In this document: positions 1-5,316 of the stretch, piece after piece
Layout of the letters: each line of letters begins with the position of its first letter
How positions within the stretch are numbered: position 1 is the stretch's first letter
NCBI GenBank assembly: GCA_044464175.1
Contig: JBIQLO010000207.1
Coordinates: forward strand, 1 to 6,862
Source of the DNA: JBIQLO01 sp044464175
GTDB taxonomy: Bacteria > Planctomycetota > Phycisphaerae > Tepidisphaerales > Tepidisphaeraceae
DNA: 6,862 bases
Reading direction: 5' to 3'
The notes under the pieces: generated by a model
Seen by the model: only the letters and a program-made list of their open reading frames with translations
What the model was told of the DNA's origin: nothing
The model's database searches: none
Program-made: the position numbers and the translations under genes

Positions 1-97
1 TTTGGCGACAAAACGCGCAGCGCTGAAAAATCAAAAAATCCCAAAAATAAAAAATATTTTCCGCGTTATTCACCCAAAAACGCAGTTTTCAAAAATC

Positions 98-131
98 GCG
101 CTGCGCGCTTTTGTGCCAAAACGCGCAGCGC
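98..131. terminator. GC-rich hairpin in left block A; outward terminator-like
   Basis: GCGCTGCGCG (98-107) plus TTTTG (109-113) pairs with CAAAACGCGCAGCGC (117-131), leaving C108 bulged and a 3-base loop. Read on the minus strand the stem is followed at once by GATTTTTG (complement of 91-97), the pattern of an intrinsic terminator for transcripts leaving the window leftward. On the plus strand it is followed by a C-run, so it does not look like a terminator in that direction. The structure is clear; the terminator role is inference. Confidence 0.45.
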
Positions 132-144
132 CCCCGGTTAGGGT

Positions 145-151
145 AGAGGAG
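145..151 (+). promoter_or_regulatory. Ribosome-binding site of the left repeat ORF
   Basis: AGAGGAG lies 8 bases before the ATG at 160, separated by an A-run. It is identical in the inverted copy (6711-6717 on the minus strand, 7 bases before ATG 6703). Conservation of a good Shine-Dalgarno site plus start codon inside a dispersed repeat is the main reason to consider the downstream peptides translated. Confidence 0.6.
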
Positions 152-159
152 TAAAAAAA

Positions 160-423
160 ATGATCGACTCGGTTCTATATATTGTTGCCTGTCTTCTCCC
201 CCTCGTCGCCGGAGTGCTTTGTCGCTTCCTTTTGCAAACGAACCCATTCCAACCCATTCCAACCCGCCCCAAAACCGCTCTGGCGCTCTCAAATCGCCGT
301 TTCACCCCCGCAAACCTAAAATGCCGGATTTCCAAACGAACCCATTTTTTTCCAATCCCGGAACCCGGAATGCGAATCCCGCCCTCCGCTTTCCCCCTAC
401 CCATTCCGCGCCGCTTCCCCTAG
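160..423 (+). CDS. Small hydrophobic ORF starting inside the left repeat (doubtful gene)
   Basis: This 87-codon ORF starts at the ATG supplied by repeat block A and has a strong ribosome-binding site. Residues 4-25 are hydrophobic (SVLYIVACLLPLVAGVLCRF) and could be one membrane segment or an uncleaved signal sequence. From residue 26 it runs through repeat block B and becomes a low-complexity string rich in Pro, Asn, Arg and Phe, with no recognisable domain. The counterpart on the other flank (6703 down to 6410) also begins with a hydrophobic stretch, but its sequence differs. The initiation region looks functional; the C-terminal two thirds look like translated non-coding repeat. It could be a leader peptide, a small membrane protein with a degenerate tail, or no gene at all. 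Confidence 0.3.
   Translation: MIDSVLYIVACLLPLVAGVLCRFLLQTNPFQPIPTRPKTALALSNRRFTPANLKCRISKRTHFFPIPEPGMRIPPSAFPLPIPRRFP
235..357 (+). repeat. Repeat block B, left copy
   Basis: This stretch recurs inverted at about 6434-6565. Shared landmarks are CTCTGGCGCTC (278-288), AATCGCCGTTTCACCCC (292-308) and CGGATTTCCAAACGAACCCA (324-343). It opens with a 10-base tandem, AACCCATTCC twice and then AACCCGCCCC (241-270). All three forward frames are poor in stops, so spurious peptides such as ALALSNRRFTP appear. I recall similar degenerate intergenic repeats from planctomycete genomes, but this is memory and not a search. No function is evident. Confidence 0.8.
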
Positions 424-483
424 AATCCCCCTCCGAACTTCAGGTTTGACGCGACAACGTCCGATAATGGGAAGGTATCCAAT

Positions 484-1773
484 ATGAGCATGAGCATTGA
501 ATTTATTGAAGGCCGCCAGATTCTTGATTCCCGCGGCAATCCGACCGTCGAAGTGGATGTCCTGCTGGAAAACGGTGTCTTGGGCCGCGCCGCCGTCCCG
601 TCCGGCGCTTCCACCGGCGAACACGAGGCCGTCGAGCTTCGTGACAGCGACAAAAAGAAATTTCTCGGTAAAGGAGTGCTCAAGGCCGTTGAGAACGTCA
701 ACGCCCGCATCGCGCCGGAGCTGATCGGTTTGGACCCCCGCGATCAGGAGGCGATTGACCGTCTCATGATCGACATGGACGGCACCCCCAACAAGGCCAA
801 GCTCGGCGCTAACGCCATCCTCGGTGTCTCCATGGCCATTGCCAAGGCCGCCGCCGAAGCTTCAGGCCTCCCTCTTTACCGCTATCTTGGCGGCACCGCC
901 GCCCGCACGCTGCCCGTGCCGATGATGAACATCCTCAACGGGGGCAAGCATGCCGACAACAATGTTGATTTCCAGGAGTTCATGATCCAGCCGTGGGGAT
1001 TCGACACCTTCTCCGACGCCCTCCGCGCCGGCGTCGAAATCTACCACGCCCTCAAAAAGGTCCTTCATAAGGCCGGCCTCAGCACCGCCGTCGGTGATGA
1101 GGGCGGCTTTGCCCCGGACCTCAAGGACAACGAGGATGCCCTGAAGGTGATCGCCGAGGCCGTTGATGCCGCGGGATACACGCTGGGCACGCAGATTTTC
1201 ATCGCCCTGGACCCCGCCGCCAGCGAACTCTGGGACAGCGGCAAAAAGGGGTACAAGTTCTTCAAGAGCAATCCCGACAAAATCCTCAAGCCCGAGGAGA
1301 TGGTCGATTACTGGGCCAAGTGGATCGAAAAATATCCCATCCGCTCGCTGGAGGATGGCCTGGCCGAAAATGACTGGACCGGCTGGAAAAAGTTGACCGA
1401 GCGCGTCGGCGATAAGGTGCAGTTGGTCGGCGACGACCTGTTCGTCACCAACGTCAAGTTCCTGGAAAAAGGGATCACCACCGGCACCGCCAACTCGATC
1501 CTGGTGAAAGTGAACCAGATCGGAACGCTCAGCGAAACCTTTGACGCGGTCAACCTGGCGATGCGCAACGGCTATTCGGCCGTCCTCTCCCATCGTTCCG
1601 GTGAAACTGAGGACGCCACCATCGCCGACATCGCCGTCGCCACCAACTGCGGCCAGATCAAGACCGGTGCTCCGGCCCGCTCCGACCGCGTTGCCAAGTA
1701 CAACCAGCTCCTTCGCATTGAACAGCAGTTGGGCGATCAGGCGCAGTATGGTGGGAAATTCTGGAACAAGTGA
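484..1773 (+). CDS. eno: Enolase (phosphopyruvate hydratase)
   Basis: Catalyses the reversible dehydration of 2-phosphoglycerate to phosphoenolpyruvate in glycolysis and gluconeogenesis, in the cytoplasm and with Mg2+. The 429-residue length is normal for bacterial enolases. The N-terminal capping domain carries the mobile-loop motif SGASTG (40-45). The C-terminal barrel holds His157, Glu165 and Glu206 (in VGDEGGF), Mg ligands Asp243, Glu290 (SLEDGL) and Asp317 (GDDLFVTN), the catalytic base Lys342 inside the family signature SILVKVNQIGTLSE (338-351), His370-Arg371-Ser372 (SHRSGETED) and Lys393. No key residue is missing. The start at 484 is supported by GGGAAGG (469-475), 8 bases upstream; an in-frame ATG at 490 is a weaker alternative. 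It is the first gene of a plus-strand cluster and lies about 125 bases after repeat block B. No convincing promoter was found: TTGACG (446-451) lacks a well-spaced -10 box. Confidence 0.98.
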   Translation: MSMSIEFIEGRQILDSRGNPTVEVDVLLENGVLGRAAVPSGASTGEHEAVELRDSDKKKFLGKGVLKAVENVNARIAPELIGLDPRDQEAIDRLMIDMDGTPNKAKLGANAILGVSMAIAKAAAEASGLPLYRYLGGTAARTLPVPMMNILNGGKHADNNVDFQEFMIQPWGFDTFSDALRAGVEIYHALKKVLHKAGLSTAVGDEGGFAPDLKDNEDALKVIAEAVDAAGYTLGTQIFIALDPAASELWDSGKKGYKFFKSNPDKILKPEEMVDYWAKWIEKYPIRSLEDGLAENDWTGWKKLTERVGDKVQLVGDDLFVTNVKFLEKGITTGTANSILVKVNQIGTLSETFDAVNLAMRNGYSAVLSHRSGETEDATIADIAVATNCGQIKTGAPARSDRVAKYNQLLRIEQQLGDQAQYGGKFWNK

Positions 1774-1835
1774 TTGGGATATGGAATGGAATTTCCAGAA
1801 TCAGCAATCCAAAATCCCAAATGAGGAACAGTGTC
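1774..1835 (+). other. Short eno-divIC spacer with small palindromes
   Basis: The spacer holds the near-perfect palindrome TGGAATTTCCA (1787-1797). It also has a weak long stem in which ATTGGGAT (1773-1780) can pair with ATCCCAAAT (1814-1822). The segment CAATCCAAAATCCCAAAT resembles intergenic filler. There is no T-run, so it is not a clear terminator, and read-through from eno into the next gene is plausible. GAGGA (1823-1827) near its end is the ribosome-binding site for the next gene. Confidence 0.4.
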
Positions 1836-2489
1836 ATGGACGACACGGTGCAAAATGTGGAATCCGTCCATCTTCCGTGGGAAGGCGTTCAGGATGCCGC
1901 CCCCGCCGAACAGCCGGCCACCCTCGGGCCGCTGATCGAGCCGGAGGACGATGCCCGCCCCATGGTCGCCCAGGCCGATCGCCCTCCCCCGGCCCCGCGC
2001 ACTGGTGCGGGCTGGTCGATTCCCTTGCTGTGCCTGGGCATCGCGCTGGTTGCCTGCTGCGTCCTGATTCCTCTGTGCGATGAGACCCGCCGCATGGCCT
2101 ACGAGCGCCAGCGATTGCGTCAGGAACTTGAATACGTCCAACGCCAGGTGGCCGTCAACGACGCGTTCCTCAAGAAGATCGCCCGCGACCCGACCCTGGC
2201 CGAGCGCCTGGCTCAGCGGCAGATGAAGGTGGTGCCTGAAGGGACTGCGGTGCTGAACCTGGACCGGTCCAGCAGCCAGTACGAAAGTTCACCCTTTCAG
2301 CTGGTGCATCTGGCGCCGCCTCCGCCGCTGGAGCCGTATCAGCCCGCGCATGACCTGCTCAGCCGCCTGTGCCTCCAGCCCAAATCCCAGCTCTATCTGC
2401 TGGGGGCGGCCATGCTGATGATCGCCGCCGCGCTGGTCCTGGGTGGGCCCAAGCCCAACTTCGCCCTGGTGGCCCAACAGGAAGAATGA
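1836..2489 (+). CDS. DivIC/FtsB-like septum formation initiator with an extra C-terminal membrane segment
   Basis: Likely a small bitopic-type divisome protein of the FtsB/DivIC family, which links division proteins through a periplasmic coiled coil. The 217-residue protein has a Pro- and acid-rich cytoplasmic tail (1-58), a membrane segment (about 60-81, WSIPLLCLGIALVACCVLIP) and a charged helix with coiled-coil character (83-115). It then has DPTLAERLAQRQMKVVPEGT (118-137), which matches the usual DivIC/FtsB pattern of Asp-Pro, a helix and then a short Pro-Gly/Glu turn. A Pro-rich stretch (160-170) and a second hydrophobic segment (about 186-203) follow. Usual family members have one membrane segment and about 90-130 residues, so the tail is unusual. 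ATG 1836 is chosen because GAGGA lies 8 bases upstream and upstream in-frame ATGs only translate the spacer. Placement after eno fits a recurring eno-divIC neighbourhood. The family call is by pattern and context; the function is inferred. Confidence 0.65.
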   Translation: MDDTVQNVESVHLPWEGVQDAAPAEQPATLGPLIEPEDDARPMVAQADRPPPAPRTGAGWSIPLLCLGIALVACCVLIPLCDETRRMAYERQRLRQELEYVQRQVAVNDAFLKKIARDPTLAERLAQRQMKVVPEGTAVLNLDRSSSQYESSPFQLVHLAPPPPLEPYQPAHDLLSRLCLQPKSQLYLLGAAMLMIAAALVLGGPKPNFALVAQQEE

Positions 2490-3193
2490 TGTCCCGCGGT
2501 CTGGCCATCGAAACCTCCGGCCGGGTCGGCTCCGTCGCCCTTGTGGACGACCAGACCATTCTGCCCGAGGCGATCTTCCCTCACGGTCTCAAGCATGCCG
2601 CCGAACTGCTGCCCCTGATCGACCGCCTCATGGCTGCCCAAGGCTGGCGGCCGGAGGATCTGCAGGAGCTCTACCTCTCCATCGGTCCCGGCTCCTTCAC
2701 CGGCCTGCGCATCGGTGTCACGCTGGCCAAGACCCTCGCCTTCGCTCGCGGAACGCGCCTGGTCGCTGTTCCCTCCGTTGAGGTACTGGCTCGCAACGCG
2801 CCGCCCGATTGCCAGAATGCCCTGATCGTGTTGGACGCCAAGCGTGGACAGGTCTTTACCGCCCGCTTCGCCCGCCGGGGGGATCACCTGGTGGAGCTTG
2901 AGCCGGCACACCTGGACCGCCTGGCCGATATCCTCCAGCGCACGCCGCGTCCGGTCCATCTGATCGGCGAAGGCCTTCCGTTCCATCAGGCCGCTCTCAC
3001 GCCGGACGACCCTTCCCTCATTCAGACATCTCCCGAGCTCTGGCGTGCCCGCGCATCGGCCGTCGCCGAACTGGGCCTGGCCCGCGCCCGCCGGGGGCAG
3101 TTTGCCGATCCCGATACCCTCACCCCCCTCTACATTCGCCTGCCGGAGGCCGAGGAAAAGCGGCTGATGGACGAAGCTAGATCGTCTCGATAA
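2489..3193 (+). CDS. tsaB: TsaB, tRNA N6-threonylcarbamoyladenosine (t6A37) biosynthesis protein
   Basis: TsaB is an ASKHA-fold scaffold that binds TsaD and TsaE. It is required to transfer the threonylcarbamoyl group to A37 of tRNAs reading ANN codons, in the cytoplasm. The 234-residue length is typical. Diagnostic parts are the N-terminal strand LAIETSG (5-11), the helix start HAAELLPLIDRL (36-47), the signature SIGPGSFTGLRIG (64-76), the strand LDAKRGQVF (115-123) and the C-terminal PLYIRLPEAEEK (213-224). The start at 2489 shares one base with the preceding stop (TGATG), suggesting translational coupling. AGGAAG (2479-2484) precedes it at short spacing. A second ATG at 2486 is possible but sits one base from that site. 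The 3' end overlaps the convergent esterase gene by 17 bases. The C-terminal RimI acetyltransferase fusion known in some relatives is absent. Confidence 0.93.
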   Translation: MSRGLAIETSGRVGSVALVDDQTILPEAIFPHGLKHAAELLPLIDRLMAAQGWRPEDLQELYLSIGPGSFTGLRIGVTLAKTLAFARGTRLVAVPSVEVLARNAPPDCQNALIVLDAKRGQVFTARFARRGDHLVELEPAHLDRLADILQRTPRPVHLIGEGLPFHQAALTPDDPSLIQTSPELWRARASAVAELGLARARRGQFADPDTLTPLYIRLPEAEEKRLMDEARSSR

Positions 3194-3980
3194 ACCGCAG
3201 AATATCCGCCAGTGCCTTCTGCTGCGGTTTTCGTGTCACATCGTAGAAGAAACCGTGCTCCGCCTTGGGGTAGACGATCACCTCCGCGCGGTTGCCCGCC
3301 TCGCGCATCTTTTGGGCAAACTCCTGGGAATACTCCAGCGGAAACATATATTCATTGCCCGCTTCCAGGAGCAGGACCGGGGGCGCACCGGGGCGGATAT
3401 ACTCCATCGGGGCCACACGCTGGTACAACTGGGGCGCTTCGGCATATGGCCGCCCCACAATGTTTTGCATCGACGCCCAGATGCCGGGAAAGATCTCATC
3501 CCACGGCTCAAATCGCGTCGGCGCCGCCTGCACCGCCACCCCGATGGGCGTCGTCCATTCATCCGGCCGCAGGGCGACGTCGCCAAAGGCCAGCCCCTCA
3601 CCACATGCCGCCGGCGCCGCCAAAGTCAGCAGCAGCGCCAGATGTGCCCCGGCCGAGGAGCCGATCACAAAGATCCGCTTCGGCCGCCCCAGTTCAACGA
3701 GCCTTTGGGCGAATAGTGAATATCCATGCCGCACATCCATGATCTGGTCGAGAATGTTCGTCCCTTTGAGCCGGTAATCGGTCGAGCCGCAGACGAATCC
3801 CCGCTCCAGCATCGCACGAATGATTGGATGAAAGATCGCCCGGCTTCCTCCCCGCCATCCGCCGCCGTGGACGAAGTAGACCGCCGTCTCCTGATCGATG
3901 CGCCCGGGCACGAAACAATCCAGCACCCGCCCCTCGTTCATCGCGGCATCAAAATAGATCGACTGAAATTCAAGTGGCAT
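3177..3980 (-). CDS. Alpha/beta-hydrolase, esterase/lipase-like, substrate unknown
   Basis: A 267-residue single-domain serine hydrolase resembling the carboxylesterase/kynurenine-formamidase group. It has no signal peptide, so it is probably cytoplasmic. Numbering from ATG 3980, it shows the oxyanion motif HGGGW (38-42), the STDYRL strand (66-71), the nucleophile elbow GSSAG with Ser109 (107-111) followed by AHLALLL, and the catalytic His242 in AEHGFF. The acid position, four residues before the Pro in the usual D-x-x-V-P pattern, is Glu210 (AGNEYMFP) instead of Asp. Glu is known to serve as the acid in some esterases, so activity is plausible. A TTG start two codons upstream (3986) is possible, but ATG is preferred; neither has a Shine-Dalgarno site. 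The gene lies 116 bases downstream of the aminotransferase gene on the same strand and overlaps tsaB tail to tail. The substrate cannot be assigned. Confidence 0.85.
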   Translation of the reverse strand: MPLEFQSIYFDAAMNEGRVLDCFVPGRIDQETAVYFVHGGGWRGGSRAIFHPIIRAMLERGFVCGSTDYRLKGTNILDQIMDVRHGYSLFAQRLVELGRPKRIFVIGSSAGAHLALLLTLAAPAACGEGLAFGDVALRPDEWTTPIGVAVQAAPTRFEPWDEIFPGIWASMQNIVGRPYAEAPQLYQRVAPMEYIRPGAPPVLLLEAGNEYMFPLEYSQEFAQKMREAGNRAEVIVYPKAEHGFFYDVTRKPQQKALADILRFIETI

Positions 3981-4023
3981 GGGCAAAATGGTAAATGGAA
4001 AAGGGAATATGAAAAATGGCGAG

Positions 4024-4078
4024 GATCACCCCGAAAATCGCGGAGTCCATCCAGACTTTCCGGGTCTATTCGGTGATC
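4024..4078. other. Long interrupted hairpin between aminotransferase and esterase genes
   Basis: GATCACCCCGAA (4024-4035) can pair with TTCGGTGATC (4069-4078), with two extra bases bulged. Inside it, GGAGTC (4042-4047) can pair with GACTTTCC (4054-4061) with a small bulge. No T-run follows on the minus strand, so it is not a classic intrinsic terminator. It could be a Rho-type or attenuating structure, a transcript-stability element or chance. Confidence 0.35.
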
Positions 4079-4096
4079 ATCTGTGGCAGAACCCCC

Positions 4097-5200
4097 TCAC
4101 CCGCTGGTGGCTTCCAGAAGCTGCTGGGCGACGTAGCGAAGGTGGGCTTCGGGGAGCTCGGGGTAAATGGGCAGGGCCAGGACTTCGGCGGCGGCCTTTT
4201 CGCTTTGGGGCAGGGCGCCTTTCTGGACGCCCAGGTGCGCGAAGCAGGGCTGCAGGTGCAGAGGAAGCGGATAATAGATGGCGGTGGGGACTCCCTTGGA
4301 GGCCAGTTGCTGCTTGACGGCATCGCGGTTGGGCAGGCGGATGACGTACTGGTTGTAGATGCTCCAGTTGGTTGGATCGATACGGGGCGTCTGGATGGGG
4401 GAGCCGGCCAGCAACTGATCATAGAGCGCGGCATTGCGGCGGCGGGAGGCGTGCCACCGGTCCAGGTGGTTGAGCTTCACGTCGAGCACCGCCCCCTGGA
4501 TGCCGCCCATGCGGAACATGCCGCCGATCATCTCGTGGTAGTAGGTGTGGCCCGAGCCGTGGACGCGCAGTTTGCGGCATCGCTCGTGCAGGTCACTGTT
4601 ATTCGTGCAGATTGCCCCGGCGTCGCCGAATGCGCCAAGGTTCTTGGTTGGATAGAAGCTGAGGCACCCGACATCCCCCATGGAGCAGGTGGACTTGCCA
4701 TGCCGTTTGGCGCCGATTGCCTGGGCGGCATCCTCGATCACCTTCAGGTGATGGGAGGCGGCCAATTCGTTGACCGCCTCCATGTCGGCGCATTGGCCGA
4801 ACAGATGGACGGGAATGATCGCCTTGGTCTTGGGAGTGATGCGCCGGGCGGCATCGGCCACATCCAGGTTGAAGGTGTCGGGGTCGATGTCGCAGAAGAT
4901 GGGCGTGGCGCCGGTGCGGGCGACGCATCCGGCCGTGGCGAAGAACGTGAAGGAGGGAACGATCACCTCATCGCCGGGGCCGATGTCCAGCGCCATCAAG
5001 GCGCATAAAATGGCGTCCGTGCCGCTGGAGACACCCAGGGCGTGCTTTGTGCCGCAGTAGTCGGCCAGGCGCTTTTCAAAGCGTTCCACGGCCGGGCCCA
5101 GAATCAGGGCCTGGGCATCGCACACCTGGTCGATCGCCTGACGGATTTCCTCGCGCAGGGGGGCATATTGGGCCTGCAAATCCAGAAGTTTTACATCCAT
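4097..5200 (-). CDS. DegT/DnrJ/EryC1/StrS-family nucleotide-sugar aminotransferase (WbpE/WlbC-like)
   Basis: A PLP-dependent enzyme that places an amino group on a keto-sugar nucleotide for surface glycans, in the cytoplasm. The 367-residue length is normal. Markers in order are LLDLQAQYAPLREEI (5-19), LILGPAVERFE (32-42), the phosphate-binding loop SSGTDA (58-63), PSFTFFATA (82-90) and VHLFGQCADM (131-140). Next come EDAAQAIGA (156-164), with Asp157 and Gln160 contacting PLP, and the Schiff-base Lys186 in SFYPTKNLGAFGD. RVHGS (212-216) and QGAVLDVKLNHLD (235-247) complete the set. The overall pattern is closest in my memory to UDP-3-keto-uronate or 3-keto-sugar aminotransferases. The exact substrate is unproven, since no dehydrogenase, acetyltransferase or glycosyltransferase partner is in the window. 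No ribosome-binding site is visible; the start is preceded by a pyrimidine run (CCCCCCT). Confidence 0.93.
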   Translation of the reverse strand: MDVKLLDLQAQYAPLREEIRQAIDQVCDAQALILGPAVERFEKRLADYCGTKHALGVSSGTDAILCALMALDIGPGDEVIVPSFTFFATAGCVARTGATPIFCDIDPDTFNLDVADAARRITPKTKAIIPVHLFGQCADMEAVNELAASHHLKVIEDAAQAIGAKRHGKSTCSMGDVGCLSFYPTKNLGAFGDAGAICTNNSDLHERCRKLRVHGSGHTYYHEMIGGMFRMGGIQGAVLDVKLNHLDRWHASRRRNAALYDQLLAGSPIQTPRIDPTNWSIYNQYVIRLPNRDAVKQQLASKGVPTAIYYPLPLHLQPCFAHLGVQKGALPQSEKAAAEVLALPIYPELPEAHLRYVAQQLLEATSG

Positions 5201-5316
5201 AGGGGGGAAAGTATCGTCGAAAGGGCCAGAAGGGTCCAGAGAAGGAGGGATTGGGTTCGGGGTTCAGGGATTAGGACTTCACCGCTCCATGCCTTGATCC
5301 TAGCCCCTCTTCCCTG
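5201..5316. other. Intergenic spacer with short direct repeats
   Basis: Gap between the stop of the AsmA-like gene and the aminotransferase start, both on the minus strand. It holds a near-identical direct repeat (AAGGGCCAGA, AGGGTCCAGA; 5221-5240) and the simple-sequence run TTGGGTTCGGGGTTCAGGG (5251-5269), similar in style to planctomycete intergenic filler. No convincing promoter or terminator was found, so whether the two genes share a transcript is open. Confidence 0.4.

Larger units (their letters stand above)
1..162 (+). repeat. Structured dispersed repeat, block A, left copy
   Basis: The reverse complement of the window's right end matches this stretch. Comparing 22-151 with 6840-6712 by eye gives about 117 of 130 identical bases without gaps. 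In order it holds the right arm of a GC-rich hairpin (loop GCGA at 5-8, arm 9-25), an AT-rich core of A-runs (26-60), a weaker hairpin (61-67 with 79-85), a strong GC-rich hairpin (98-131), then GGTAGAGGAG (142-151), an A-run and ATG at 160. The most constant parts are the AT-rich core, the GCGCTGCGC/GCGCAGCGC stems and the ribosome-binding site. No transposase or target-site duplication is visible. It may be a miniature non-autonomous element, a REP-like palindromic unit or a structured leader. The repeat itself is directly seen; its role is unknown. Confidence 0.9.

Noticed and set aside
446..468. Promoter TTGACG / GATAAT in front of enolase
   Set aside because: The boxes are only 11 bases apart, and transcription from there would begin at or after the ribosome-binding site.
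862..1593. Long open frame on the minus strand inside enolase
   Set aside because: It is fully antisense to a complete enolase with all catalytic residues. The frame is open because of GC-rich codon use, and the peptide has no recognisable domain.
1770..1835. N-terminal extension of the DivIC-like protein by 22 residues
   Set aside because: The extra residues translate the spacer, whose AATCCAAAATCCC-type sequence looks intergenic. GAGGA sits at the right distance for ATG 1836.
2369..2488. N-terminal extension of TsaB by about 40 residues
   Set aside because: It would overlap the preceding gene in another frame, and TsaB proteins begin just before the LAIETS strand.
2393..2986. Minus-strand open frame opposite tsaB
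   Set aside because: It is antisense to the diagnostic TsaB motifs and has no domain or start signal of its own.
4016..5008. Long plus-strand open frame of about 330 codons opposite the aminotransferase
   Set aside because: It mirrors a well-supported DegT-family gene. The peptide is rich in Gly, Ala and Val in the way of antisense GC-rich frames and has no family motif.
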